A DNA stretch of 64,000 nucleotides from Thereva unica. Lineage: Eukaryota > Arthropoda > Insecta > Diptera > Therevidae. Each line of letters opens with the position of its first letter. Position 1 is the first letter of the stretch. The stretch covers positions 92,575,975 through 92,639,974 of the forward strand of contig OX465285.1 of assembly GCA_949987705.1 (NCBI GenBank), in the 5' to 3' direction. Below, in pieces: positions 21,841 to 31,822 of the stretch. The notes beneath the pieces are model-generated. The model had not been told where the DNA came from. It was given only the letters and a program-made list of their open reading frames with translations, and searched no databases. The position numbers and the translations under genes were made by a program.

Positions 21841-22871
21841 GCATCTCTAGGATTTAAAGGTGAATGTACCAGTAAAGGATGGTCTCTTAAAGCTTGAATG
21901 TCTTTATTCAATTCCATCAGTCTGAGAAAATCGCACTCCCACATCTCAATGACTTCGTATCCATAGGAACGTAAGCGCTCCGTCTTTGCCGTTGTTACTT
22001 CATATCGTTGATTTAGAGAGTATCGCTTGGGTCATCATGAAAAGGTTGATCACGGTTATGTTTCAAACATGTGGGGTGTCCACGGTAATAGCAACCATGG
22101 AATTCAAAAATTTGATTAGACTCTGCACAATAGCCATCTACTTTTACTAACTTCTCTTTGTTTGGCAGCATGTGTAATATTAATTCCTCTGCGTTTTTCC
22201 TCAGATATTAGCCATTGAATCGCTATTGCTGACCGATTATCGGCATATCTATATCCCTTTCTTGGAATAATACCAATAGTATTCGGTCTAAGAAAATTGC
22301 GCCGAAAAACTAAATTGCATGCAGAGGCAATAGTTGTCGCCTCAACAAATGGATCAACTTTGCATTCTACTAACATCAATTTTCTAAATTTTAAGCATGC
22401 CTCTGTCAAAATCTGCACGTCACTAATGCAATAGTCTACAATATCACGCTGCATATCAAAGTCTTCATTTTTATGTTCCTCGTACCATTTGAGGAAACTA
22501 TCACGATCTTCAGTTTTCATTGAGTCGGGACTGTAATATTCTATTGCCGGTAATTTCCCAATATATTTCCTATTCTCGAATGTGTTAAATAGATGAGGGA
22601 AGTATCCTTTTTTATACACTGATCAAAGGCCTTTGGTAGTTGTGATAGGCTCATAGGAAAATAATTTAGTGAGTCGATAAATTTTATGTTGTCCAACTGC
22701 ATCATTATAATTTTCGTCCCCCGCATTATTAATTAGGGTTTCAGGTCTGTCTTTTTCAGAATGTGATTCAGCATGAATTGATGGTCAAACGCCTGACCAT
22801 TATGAGCTATGACTACTACCCTTTAAAATAAATTTTGCATCTTAACTCGCTGGCCAATTATGCCGCAAAAC

Positions 22872-23580
22872 CGCAGTATATCTGCTTGCGTGATTGCAAT
22901 TAATTATTAATGCGACTTGTTTCAATCTTTGGAAGTTGAACTCGCCTGCTTATTTATTTTAATTGGTTCGCTTGGCATCTGCATTTCTTAGCTAGATAAT
23001 AATTTCATTTCTGCGACAGCTGCGAAATGAGCAAGAAACAAAAACAAAACAAAAACAAACGGGATCTTGCAGCTGCGATCAGATCATGTGCAATTGCGCA
23101 GTATATCTGCTTGCGTGATTGCAATTAATTATTAATGCGACTTGTTTCAATCTTTGGAAGTTGAACTCGCCTGCTTATTTATTTTAATTTGTTCGCTTGG
23201 CATCTGCATTTCTTAGCTAGATAATAATTTCATTTCTGCGACAGCTGCGAAATGAGCAAGAAACGCAAAACAAAACAAAAACAAACGGGATCTTGCAGCT
23301 GCGATCAGATCATGTGCAATTGCGCAGTATATCTGCTTGCGTCATTGCAATTAATTATTAATGCGACTTGTTTCAATCTTTGGAACTCGCCTGCTATATT
23401 ATTTTAATTGGTTCGCTTGGCATCTGCATTTCTTAGCTAGATAATAATTTCATTTCTGCGGCAGCTGCGAAATGAGCAAGAAACGCAAAACAAAACAAAA
23501 ACCAACGGGATCTTGCAGCTGCGATCAGATCATGTGCAATTGCGCAGTATATCTGGTTGCGTGATCGCAATAAATTATTA
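22872..23580 (+). repeat. ~225-bp tandem repeat, about 3.2 units
   Basis: Starts of CGCAGTATATCTGCTTGCG (last copy CTGGTTGCG) at 22872, 23097, 23323 and 23543, giving periods of 225, 226 and 220. Each unit carries GCGACTTGTTTCAATCTTTG, ATTTCATTTCTGCGACAGC, an AAAACAAAACAAAAAC run and GCAGCTGCGATCAGATCATG. The array lies between the divergent polymerase relic and the intron-containing gene, and it has replaced the polymerase N-terminus. A promoter, enhancer or origin role is conceivable. Confidence 0.9.
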
Positions 23581-23619
23581 AGCAGTTTTAGCAGTATCAA
23601 TATATGGGTAGTTCAGGCC

Positions 23620-23670
23620 TATATAAACTCCACTTTGGCTGATGATTCTTAAGTAGAGTTTCATCAGTTT
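23620..23670 (+). promoter_or_regulatory. Candidate core promoter (TATATAAA, TCAGTTT)
   Basis: TATATAAA at 23620-23627 lies just after the 225-bp repeats. A TCAGTTT initiator-like word is at 23664; the distance of about 44 bases is longer than usual, so transcription may start elsewhere nearby. It precedes a 5' leader with a spliceable intron and an ORF at 23818. Confidence 0.5.
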
Positions 23671-23753
23671 TAGAGGAAGGCAGAAGAAACTTTCCAAAGT
23701 TAAATCAAGAGAGGAGCAGAATTTTTTATTGAAAAATCAAAAGAAACATTTGT

Positions 23754-23816
23754 GTAAGAATGTTTTAAATAAATAAATTTTCAATTATTTTACCATTCGA
23801 ATTTATTCTTTTCAGA
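23754..23816 (+). other. Candidate short intron in the 5' leader
   Basis: GTAAGA donor at 23756 (TGTGTAAGAATG) and TTTATTCTTTTCAG acceptor ending at 23816, about 62 bases, AT-rich: typical small insect intron signals. The ATG follows 2 bases after the acceptor. Confidence 0.55.
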
Positions 23817-23817
23817 T

Positions 23818-24393
23818 ATGTCAGGCAGTATGAATATTAATAATTTTGAGTTTGGTGCTGATAGTTTGGATTCAGCTAGGAAATCGTCAACTAGCAAAGG
23901 GGTAAAGAGGCGACTTTTCGAGGAGAAGAAGGAGGAGGAATTTTCTAAGTAGACTCTTAGCAAAAGAAAGAAAAACATGTCCCCTATCATCTCTGTGAAT
24001 GATGATGATGATGACACTGATGTCGATGAGGATGAGGAATGCATACTGGAGGAAATCAACAATTTTCAATATAAGAAAAATATGCCTTTGAAAGACATGA
24101 AAGTCAACGAAGCGTACAACATAATTGATGCTAGGAAGATGAATACCAAGTTCGGGAAAAAGGTGCTGGTAGAGCTGGAGGATAGTATTATATACTTACC
24201 GGGAAGGTATACTGACCTCTCCGATAGAGGGATTAATTTATTAAAAAAGGGGAAATATGCCATAGAGAATTTGGGAGAGATGGGTAATTCCTTCGAAATC
24301 ATATTTAAGAAAAGATCAGGAAATCCCCATGAACTGAATGTGGACGACGGTGAAGGGAACATTATTTTATCACAAAACAGAAAAAAATATTAA
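23818..24393 (+). CDS. Acidic protein with OB-fold-like C-terminal half; one in-frame stop
   Basis: An ATG at 23818 opens a frame of about 191 codons with a single TAG at about 23950; from the next ATG (23977) 138 codons are uninterrupted. Before the stop there is a basic patch (SKGVKRRLFEE); after it an acidic run (NDDDDDTDVDEDEE), then VNEAYNIIDARKMNTKFGKK, VLVELEDSIIYLPGRYTD and KKGKYAIEN. The alternating beta pattern with 'TKFG...LVEL...YLPGRY' recalls OB-fold single-strand DNA-binding-like proteins found in arthropod virus-like elements; this is inference. AATAAA at about 24426. Position beside the polymerase relic suggests a replication accessory role. Confidence 0.6.
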
Positions 24394-24439
24394 ATCATTT
24401 CAATGTTTATGTCTTTGATTTAAAAAATAAAAATGTTAA

Positions 24440-24744
24440 AATAATTGTTTTTTTTTTAATGTATCAAATTGTAGTCATTTTCAGGCTTCCAGTTCTACTT
24501 TCAATGCTAGTTTAAAAACCTACACCTCCCATAGACATGATGTACCCGTCGAGCCATCGAGTTCTCAACATTCAGCGATGACCTTGATCTACACAAACAA
24601 TTAGTACGTCTGGCACATATTCCAAGGTCATCCACTTACCATAATTACAGGTTAATGACCTGTCAACATAATTACACGTGATTAATCACCTTGACCTTGA
24701 CCTAGTGATCTGGTTCCCACCGCAAACCGTCCTAATACCTACTT
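24440..24744. promoter_or_regulatory. Gene-free segment with clustered nuclear-receptor-like half-sites
   Basis: No coding. Words related to TCAAGGTCA occur as TGACCTTGA at 24579-24587, CCAAGGTCA at 24622-24630, TGACCT at 24656, and TGACCTTGACCTAG at 24692-24705 (two overlapping half-sites). Four to five sites in about 125 bases is more than expected in AT-rich DNA. These match the extended half-site bound by FTZ-F1/ERR-type receptors; function is inferred only. Confidence 0.35.
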
Positions 24745-25010
24745 GTGTGCATAGTCCGGGGTAAGATAAGGGTATAATGAAACAAAAAACAAATCTGCAA
24801 AATATGATTTAGGGTTCATACAAAAATTTAGTTACCTATAAAAAAATATGTTACCTATCATCCTTTTTAAAACTCGAGGTTGAGCGTAAATCAGGAAAAT
24901 TTTGTACTGCGTGCACAACAGACACATAGCCAATCATACTACGGCCCGTGCGCGTAGATTTTGACGTTTCCATAGGTAATTGGCACCCTGTGCCGAACTT
25001 GCCCATGACG
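24745..25010 (+). repeat. Left arm of a ~265-bp inverted repeat pair
   Basis: Imperfect reverse complement of 29262-29515. Shared words (plus strand here): GTGTGCATAGT at the outer end, TATGAAACAAAAA-like, GTGCACAACAGACRC in the middle, TAGCCAAYCAT, and AATTGGCACCCTGT at the inner end. The pair encloses the Penelope region. Probably two diverged inverted copies of one element, or the long ends of a larger one. Confidence 0.65.
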
Positions 25011-26500
25011 ACTTTATCATTTTTTCCCCCAAAATAGTGTTAAAAAACGTCAACAATTTCGCAAAATTGGTGCCCACTGTCAGCCCGAAAATTCACAATT
25101 TCTCGCCCTTAAAAAATCGAATAAATACATCTCGGCTTGAGACGAAATACATTTCAGCTTGAGTTCATATTTTGCAAATCGTCATGAATGTCGCTCATCA
25201 CAATTTTCGAACCTATTACGAACTTACAAAGAGCAGCGAGCAGCTCAATGTTATGATTATCATTAATCTCAGAACATTTTGTATATCCTATATTGAGGAG
25301 AATTGTATTGAATTCTGAGTTTTCTGATTGCCCTCGCATATTTTGTTTTAAATGACGTTTTTCAATCTGTCCCTAGATGAGTGATCATTTTAGACGTGCA
25401 TAAATTACAACGGCCGGAGTATCTGTCGGAGCAACTGGGAACGTTTGCCCGAAATCTATTCCAATAAAACAGTTACTCCCCAAAATAATTGGTTTTTACT
25501 TCTAAAATTTTGCATTGCTCCGTTAAAAGCTTCAATGTGCTACCGTAACCCTTTTATCTGCACGTATTTTGGGCAGTACGAGATTAATTAAAAAAATCAT
25601 GACAGTGCCTCCGAATGGACGATGTAAAAAAGCGTGGCGTTATTTACTTATATTCTTGTTTCATTAACACCAGAACTTTTGGCTAGCGCCCACGCTTTCT
25701 TACATTTCGGAAGGTGGGCCCTTTCCATGTAGTGGCTGGCGCAATTAAAACATTACATTTAAAATTATTTTTTACTTTTTAGTTCATTTTAAACTAAAAG
25801 AATATTTTTTTCTGCTTTTTAGTTTTATTATATGTCTTTCGCGTCTTTGAAGTGACCAGCATATTATATTTAAAATTACTATACTTATCTTCTTGATTTA
25901 TTTACAAAATGCTCAGATGAATATTACTTTATTTCTATAAAATCTGTCTCCTGGCTAATCAATATAATTCCTTCATTATGGAGCTATGTGCATACACCCA
26001 ATTATAGCTCGCCCGTCTCTATCAGCAAAATATTTTTTTATTGAGTGAAAAAGAAGCCCCTACAAACGATCAGAAAGACTACGTCACTATTATTACAATC
26101 AATAAATATCATTGCCTGAGCGACTAAAGTCAGTGGAGGTCATTTTTAAAAGAATCAAAGTTTCAAGAGAGGTAGTATTTGCAAGGTCAATAATAAATAT
26201 TCACATCTGCCTTTCGAAAAACTGATACGATAGTCGGAAAAAATATATCCCTGATAGAGTACAAATTTTTTTTATCATTGCAATTGTAGACCTGAAATAG
26301 CTCTATTCAAATATCCATTGATCCCTAAGTGAAGGGGTCCCTATAGTACGATCAAGATAGTATTAGGAAAATCTAGATATTTAGATAAAGCTCTGTGAGG
26401 TCTACAATTGGAATGATAACAAAATGTTCACTTGCTTTCCTTCGAGAATCGGTTGAAGTTTTTGGTCTAATCCGGTAGTCTGACACGATAGTCGGATCTG
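25011..26500. other. No gene; two hairpin-forming inverted repeats
   Basis: AT-rich. One hairpin has arms 25622-25640 (ATGTAAAAAAGCGTGGCG) and 25687-25706 (CGCCCACGCTTTCTTACAT). Another has arms 26272-26294 and 26398-26420, sharing TTATCATTNCAATTGTAGACC in complement, around ~100 bp. Both look like MITE remnants. No sustained credible reading frame. Confidence 0.45.
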
Positions 26501-27289
26501 ATAGTCGTATCTGCCTGAAATATGGCCGCAAAAGCACAGAATCTTCCAGTGAAAGTCCCATCGCAATACCGGCAGACAAAAATTTTAAAAATAGTTTTTG
26601 CATAGACAGAAATTCCAATTATATTTATGTAGAAAGATCGATAACCATATGAGCTTAGAAAAACACAATTATATTTTAAAATCACAGACAGATACGCCAT
26701 TTATATTTATATAGATAGATTGGAATGATGCCACTTAGGTAATAGTATTCTACTTGCAATATCCTTTCGTTTGATACCCATATCGAGTGGGTTGCATAGA
26801 AAAATTTATTCCATTTTAAAGCCATTTTGTGTTGGTCGCCATTTTGCATTTGGAATGATACCAAATATGTAATTGTACTGTACTTATCATCCCCTTTCAT
26901 TTGGTACCCATGACGGGGGTCGGGCGCGCAATTGGGAAATTCGGCCGCCATCTTGGAACCGCCATCTTGATTTTTTACAATATGGTCAAATTGCATTGTC
27001 ACGCGAACTATACATATATGCAAAATTTCAACTTGATTTGCTATATGGAAGTGGGTCAAACTCGAGTTGTAAGATTTGTCTAAACAGATGAACCTAATAT
27101 AAAGCATATACAAATAGCCTAAAACATGCATGCAGAAATACTGAATCTTCCAGTGAAAGTCCCATCCCAATCGGATTAGCCATTTCCAAGATTAGCCCGA
27201 ACAAACAGACAGACAGACATATAGACAGACAAATATTCTAAAAATGCGTGATGTTGATTTAATATGATGACAGTAGGAATTTTTTGATG
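26501..27289. repeat. Dispersed non-autonomous repeat sequence flanking Penelope
   Basis: AATCTTCCAGTGAAAGTCCC occurs at about 26539 and 27144. AACCATATGANCTTNGAAAAAC plus AAATCACAGACAGA at 26642-26700 recurs at 28898-28950, on the far side of the Penelope element. CAGACAGACAGACATATAG at about 27207 is a tetranucleotide-like run. The layout suggests repeated copies of one short family. Confidence 0.55.
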
Positions 27290-27357
27290 TGACCCCTGGG
27301 TTTCTTAATGGTGGAGATTTTAGTGGGCTCCGGGTCAAAAATAAAAGATTTTTATTT

Positions 27358-27400
27358 TGTGCGCGACGTTTCGGGCATGAATACACCCTTCATCAGGCCT
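27358..27400 (-). ncRNA. Hammerhead-ribozyme-like motif of Penelope
   Basis: On the minus strand CTGATGA is followed by a GGG...CCC stem region, then GAAAC and GTCGCG. CUGAUGA and GAAA are the two conserved blocks of the hammerhead core, and Penelope-like elements are known to carry such motifs in their terminal repeats. Stem III cannot be formed convincingly here, so activity is not claimed. Confidence 0.4.
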
Positions 27401-27699
27401 TTAATTAAAAAGAAAAAACGTCAATATACAAAATAAATATAAAGGTATCTATACACTTACAATACAAGTAAAACATAAAATAAAATAAAGTAAAACATAA
27501 AGAAAACACATAACAACAGCACTAACACATTTATAACGCTGCGGAACTAGTAGATGCACGAACACGAAGCTTGTTGTCAATAATCTGTCCTTGCCCCAAT
27601 CAGCTGTTTATATGCATAGCTGAGGTTGTCACAATCGGAACGTCGCATCGGTTAACTGCATCTCTCATTTTATTTATGTGGAGCATCTCTAGCAGCATT

Positions 27700-28878
27700 C
27701 TCTTACTGTAGTCTGTAGTGTCTCTCAACTTCCAAAATCGTGACGTTGTTGAGGTCAGGTTTGTGGTTGTTCTCTATGCAATGGAGAGCTAGAGCAGTTT
27801 TCTGGGAGCCCCCATTGTTGATGTCAGATCGATGACCTGACAGGCGTTTACGCAATTTTTGTTTGGAGGTTCCTACGTATACAGCTGGGCAGGCTGTCCC
27901 TCCTCCCCCTAAACAAGCGATCTTGTAGACCGTGTCCGACTTGTCCATTTTATCCAGCTTCCCTTTGGTATTGGTAAATAATAAAGATTTTAGTGTATTT
28001 ACCGATCTAAATGCAATCCTAGTGGTCTCTCGATTGCGTATTGGTGCTGCCTTCATACGGTTGGAGAGCCAAGGAATGTATAGGGCACTTCGGTAAGTTA
28101 CCGGTGAGGGCGGTGGAGCATCTTGATGGCGACGGTCGGTGCTTCTTCGGTAGTTGTTAATCATATTATTTATGACATTAGTGGGGAAGGAATTGGAGTA
28201 CAGGGTGTGTTTGATAATATTTACATTTTTGTGGTGGAAATTAATGTGACTATTATCAAGTACTCTATTGACAAAATTCTGCGCAGTGTTGAATATTACC
28301 ATCCTCGGCTGTTTTGAATGAAAGTTAATAAGCCGTCCCGAGGATGTTGGCTTTTTGTAACAATCAAAAATTATTGTACCATTATTTCTAATAGCTTTCG
28401 CGTCAAGGTACGGTAGCTCTCCTTCTTTCTCAACCTCAACAGTAAATTGTATTTTTTGGTGAAAAGAGTTCAACGCGGTAAGAGTTCTTTCAACTTCACT
28501 TGATTTCACAATAGCAAATAAGTCGTCGACATACTTGGTGACTATCTTTGGTTTAGGTGTTAACTTCCCAATAACATCCTCCAATAACGCTTCCATTACT
28601 ATGCCCGCCACTATTGGTGAGGCCGGGCTACCCATAGGTACACCTTGTTTCTGTTGGTATATTCTGGTTTCAAACTCCAAATAATTGTTTTCAATGATAC
28701 AAAACCTAAGTATGTCCATAAACAAGGATTTCTTAATTTTCGTATGTTGTTTAAGGTCATTCCCCTTCTTGTCAATAATCTCCAGTATCATACGTACAGG
28801 AACATTGGTAAAAAGAGAAACAACATCAAAAGACACCATAACTTCATCATCTCCCAGGTTAAAAGGCCAGACCACTTC
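27700..28878 (-). pseudogene. Penelope-like reverse transcriptase and GIY-YIG endonuclease
   Basis: About 390 codons. RT: EVMVSFDVVSLFTNVP (motif A), YQQKQGVPMGSPASPIVA (motif B), KYVDDLFAIV (motif C), ELPYLDAKAIRN and FDCYKKPTSS. The linker has TYRSALYIPWLSNRMK. The GIY-YIG endonuclease has DTVYKIACLGGG, PAVYVGTSKQKLRKRLSGH and the later ALALHCIENNH and ILEVERHYR. The frame ends early: ACTACAG (minus strand) is tandemly repeated at 27706-27719, a 7-bp duplication that shifts the frame just before the C-terminal residues, which are still readable downstream in another frame. Penelope elements use the RT and this nuclease for target-primed insertion. Confidence 0.92.
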
Positions 28879-28889
28879 GATGAAATATG

Positions 28890-29261
28890 ATGTAAATAAC
28901 CATATGATCTTGGAAAAACCCAATTATTTTGAAATCACAGACAGACACTCCAATTACATTTATATAGATAATAATATTACTAATATTACTTGTTGCCTAC
29001 GACAACTAAGCAAAAGAGTAATGTATTTTGTAATGTAGAAAGTAGTTATGAAAAGCTATATTAGTAATTACATATTCAATGCTGTAATAACTGGTGGTTC
29101 TGCTGGGTTATAAACAAGCGTTACAGTGAATTGTTAACCAGTGTCGTGCAGGCGGTGTGACCAGCTGCTAAAATATGAAAAGACGAAACACGAAGCGGGA
29201 AGCAGCAACAGCCTTTTTCAGGATAAAATCAATACTGTCGTCTTATAATGTTGGCAATGTT
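28890..29261. other. Flank of Penelope; second copy of the 26642 repeat, otherwise nothing
   Basis: Repeat copy at 28898-28950 as described, then AT-rich DNA without a credible gene. Confidence 0.4.
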
Positions 29262-29515
29262 CGTATCAACCCAAGTTCACCATGGGACAAATTCTGTACA
29301 GGGTGCCAATTATCTGGGAACGTTAAAATTTACGTGCATGAGACGTATTCTTAATATGGTTGGCTAGGCGTCTGTTGTGCACGTAGTGTAACATTTTTCC
29401 GATAGGTGGTGATCAACTACGATTTTTAAAATAGGTTTAGTTTATTTTTTATAAGCAACTCTAAATTTTTGTTTCATAATACTCTTTTCTTATCCCGGCA
29501 CGTGTGCATAGTGCA
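29262..29515 (-). repeat. Right arm of the ~265-bp inverted repeat pair
   Basis: Reverse complement homolog of 24745-25010, moderately diverged. The outer end contains GTGTGCATAGTGCAC, the inner end ACAGGGTGCCAATTATC. Confidence 0.65.
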
Positions 29516-30339
29516 CGGTGTGATCTGTGATGATTCTAAGCTACTATTTCCCATTATTATAATTTTCCAAAGTAGTTAAATAACCCTAAATATAGATAAT
29601 TCAGGGCGTTACATAAAATTCTAATTCATCCGACACGCGAAACTGGCTGGAAGCGAGTTATTCGTCGAGAAGTGTCGTAACCTTCGCGCTTGACATTTCA
29701 CCCGTCATGTTGCGAACATGAAACGACATAGAGTTTCGGTCAATAGCCCATTTGAAAGATATATTAATACCCGTATTTCTGCTGTTTACTACGTTATCAT
29801 ATGAGCAACCGCTAAGGAGATATTCAAAAAAAATTGCGTTATCAGTTATTTCAGGCAAGTGAAGTGCGAACTTTGGCGTTGGATTACTCGCAAACTATAC
29901 AAGAGAGAACGGTGACTAAGGGCTTATTCTAAAGGTAATCACTAGTACTATAGGTTTGGTAATCGGCATTAACCCACCCAAATTAATATCTTACGAGTTA
30001 GTCGCAAAAACTGCATTCAACCTCAACCACCCGAACAAGTTCTAACTTTGAGCGGCCATAACTTTGAGCCACATTAACTTACAGACCTCGTTAAGGGCTC
30101 ATTTTGTAGATGTTCGCGTAAGTACAAGCACATAGGTTTAAACGAATAATTTGAAGGGAAAGAAAAATTAAATCAAAACAAACTTTGAAATTACAATTAA
30201 CTTTATTACAACCGTTCGCGGTGAAAAGATTACATCGAGTGTCAATTTTCCATTTTAATTACTCTTATTATACATATGTATGTCAGTCCATTTTGCTGAC
30301 GATCTTCATTTTAATTTTATTACAAAATAATTTTCTTCT
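29516..30339. other. No gene recognised
   Basis: AT-rich. A 66-codon minus-strand frame at 29658-29858 shows no recognisable domain and is not called. Confidence 0.4.
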
Positions 30340-30610
30340 ACAGTCACTTTCGAGATCTTGTATCGACCAGTGCCTTCATAGTGAGAATTCTTCAGTTTCA
30401 GTTATTTTTTCATTTTATTGTGCGTCAGTACCATTTTGCCTTTTGTTTATTTTTCTTTCTTTTTTTTCGATATTTTTTGATTGTGCGTGAGTGCATAAAG
30501 TGAGTCATTTCACTGGCATTTGAACTTTTCCCGCCGCTTCTCTACACAGTACACCTTTAGGCACATTGTTAAGAACCCGATCTTAACGGCTGAGTGCAAC
30601 CACCAGCGGA

Positions 30611-31446
30611 ATGGCGCCCGCGCCAGGGCCCAGTAATAATCCTTTTGCGCTGCTGGAAGACAGCAAGCCAAAAAAACATAGAAAACGGAAAAACATGGAC
30701 GTGCACAACGAGATGTGGAACCCGACACCTGCAATGAGGCTAAAGCAGAAGGAGGAGAACATACCTGCACTAAAATCTACTGCATAAGCTGTCAAACAGA
30801 AGGAAAACACTCCACCCTGGACAAAAATTGCCCGATCTTTCAGAGAGAGAAAGAAATCGTGATGATTCAAATCAATCGACATATCAGCAGATTAGAAGCC
30901 AGAAAACAATGGTATGAAGAGCATCCTCAAATTAGCACACACGTACAGGACCCACACCCAGGAAAGGAAAACGGTATCGGCCAAACTAACACACTAATCC
31001 ATAATTCTGTAAGTAATTATAGAACTACTAACACTACTAACAATTTAAATTTAAATAATGATAAATCTTGGGCTAATGTAGTTAGCGACAGTATTCAAGA
31101 GAAGTCGAAAACAACGACAGAAGCATACACTAAAGACAACACGGATAATAAAATAAAAATAACGAACCAACAACAACAAAAAATTGTGACAATTAAGTCA
31201 CCGTACCCTAATACACAAAAAACCCAAATCCTTTTCACAGCAGAAAACAAACCGAAAAACAGATCACAACTAAACGCACTTCTATCACTCTCACCGAATA
31301 CTCTCAAAAACACTATCGCAGCAGCAAACAATGAACACTCACCTATAAAAACACCGAACAGAAAAAACACATATCGCACAGACTCAGATTCAGACATGGA
31401 AACACTATCCACTAATGCCACAACATTACACGACAGTAAACAATAA
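30611..31446 (+). pseudogene. LINE ORF1 (zinc-knuckle nucleic-acid-binding protein), internally deleted
   Basis: An ATG at 30611 gives a short basic N-terminus (NNPFALLEDSKPKKHRKRKN). After a frame change near 30715 the reading continues with a CCHC-type cluster, CTKIYCISC and GKHSTLDKNC, followed by a long Asn/Thr/Lys-rich tail. ORF1 of I-type elements normally has a central RNA-binding region before its knuckles; that region is missing here, consistent with an internal deletion. The stop overlaps ORF2, whose ATG is at 31415 (32-base overlap in another frame), which is usual for this group. ORF1p packages LINE RNA. Confidence 0.7.
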
Positions 31447-31822
31447 TTTCTACACCATGAATAATCAAGGGCAACAAAGACATACGAACACTTTGAACAA
31501 CAATCAACTCACAATAGTACAGTGGAACATCTCAGGATTTTACACAAACTCTGCTTCACTGGACATAATAATAGCACGACACAATCCAGACATCATAGCA
31601 CTCCAAGAGACACACATTCCACACATAAACAATACGAACGCACCAAGGAAATATCGACATTACGACTTACATACACATAACACGCACTCCACAACAGTCA
31701 GTGGAGCTGGTATACTGGTCAAAAGAGGCCTTGCGGTAGAAACTCTACCCATAATCAATCCAAACACACCTATGCTTGCTCTCAGAGTGCATGCTGGCCT
31801 GACAATTGACATTGCTTGTATA

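Larger units (their letters stand above)
19948..22830 (-). pseudogene. Type-B DNA polymerase relic (Polinton/adintovirus-like)
   Basis: Minus strand. In order: exonuclease motif region IAHNGQAFDHQFML (about 22815-22770); KFIDSLNYFPM; KKGYFPHLFNT; exonuclease motif III YCISDVQIL (about 22435); motif A YIDVCSLYP (about 21760 and again about 21625); motif B KLILNSFWGKFGQ (about 21050); motif C YYDTDSV (about 20780); C-terminus SGGPKNYAY, KVKGICLN and LPYGFKRQKR. Such polymerases copy DNA of Polintons, adintoviruses and bidnaviruses. Breaks: a stop at about 22735, a frameshift near 22615, more change at 21950-22115, a frameshift near 20818, a LINE fragment at 20308-20668 and a 135-bp internal duplication. 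The N-terminus before the exonuclease is missing. Confidence 0.9.
27290..28880 (-). mobile_element. Penelope-like element, 5'-truncated
   Basis: Minus strand. Coding enters at about 28875 inside the reverse transcriptase and runs to about 27700, followed by a 3' region down to about 27290 with the Penelope-typical CTGATGA...CGAAACGTCG motif at 27362-27398. The N-terminal part of RT and the 5' end are absent. The element sits inside a repeat family whose pieces lie at 26642-26700 and 28898-28950. Confidence 0.85.

Noticed and set aside
21548..21850. Plus-strand ORF with a repeated pattern
   Set aside because: Antisense shadow of the duplicated polymerase motif A region.
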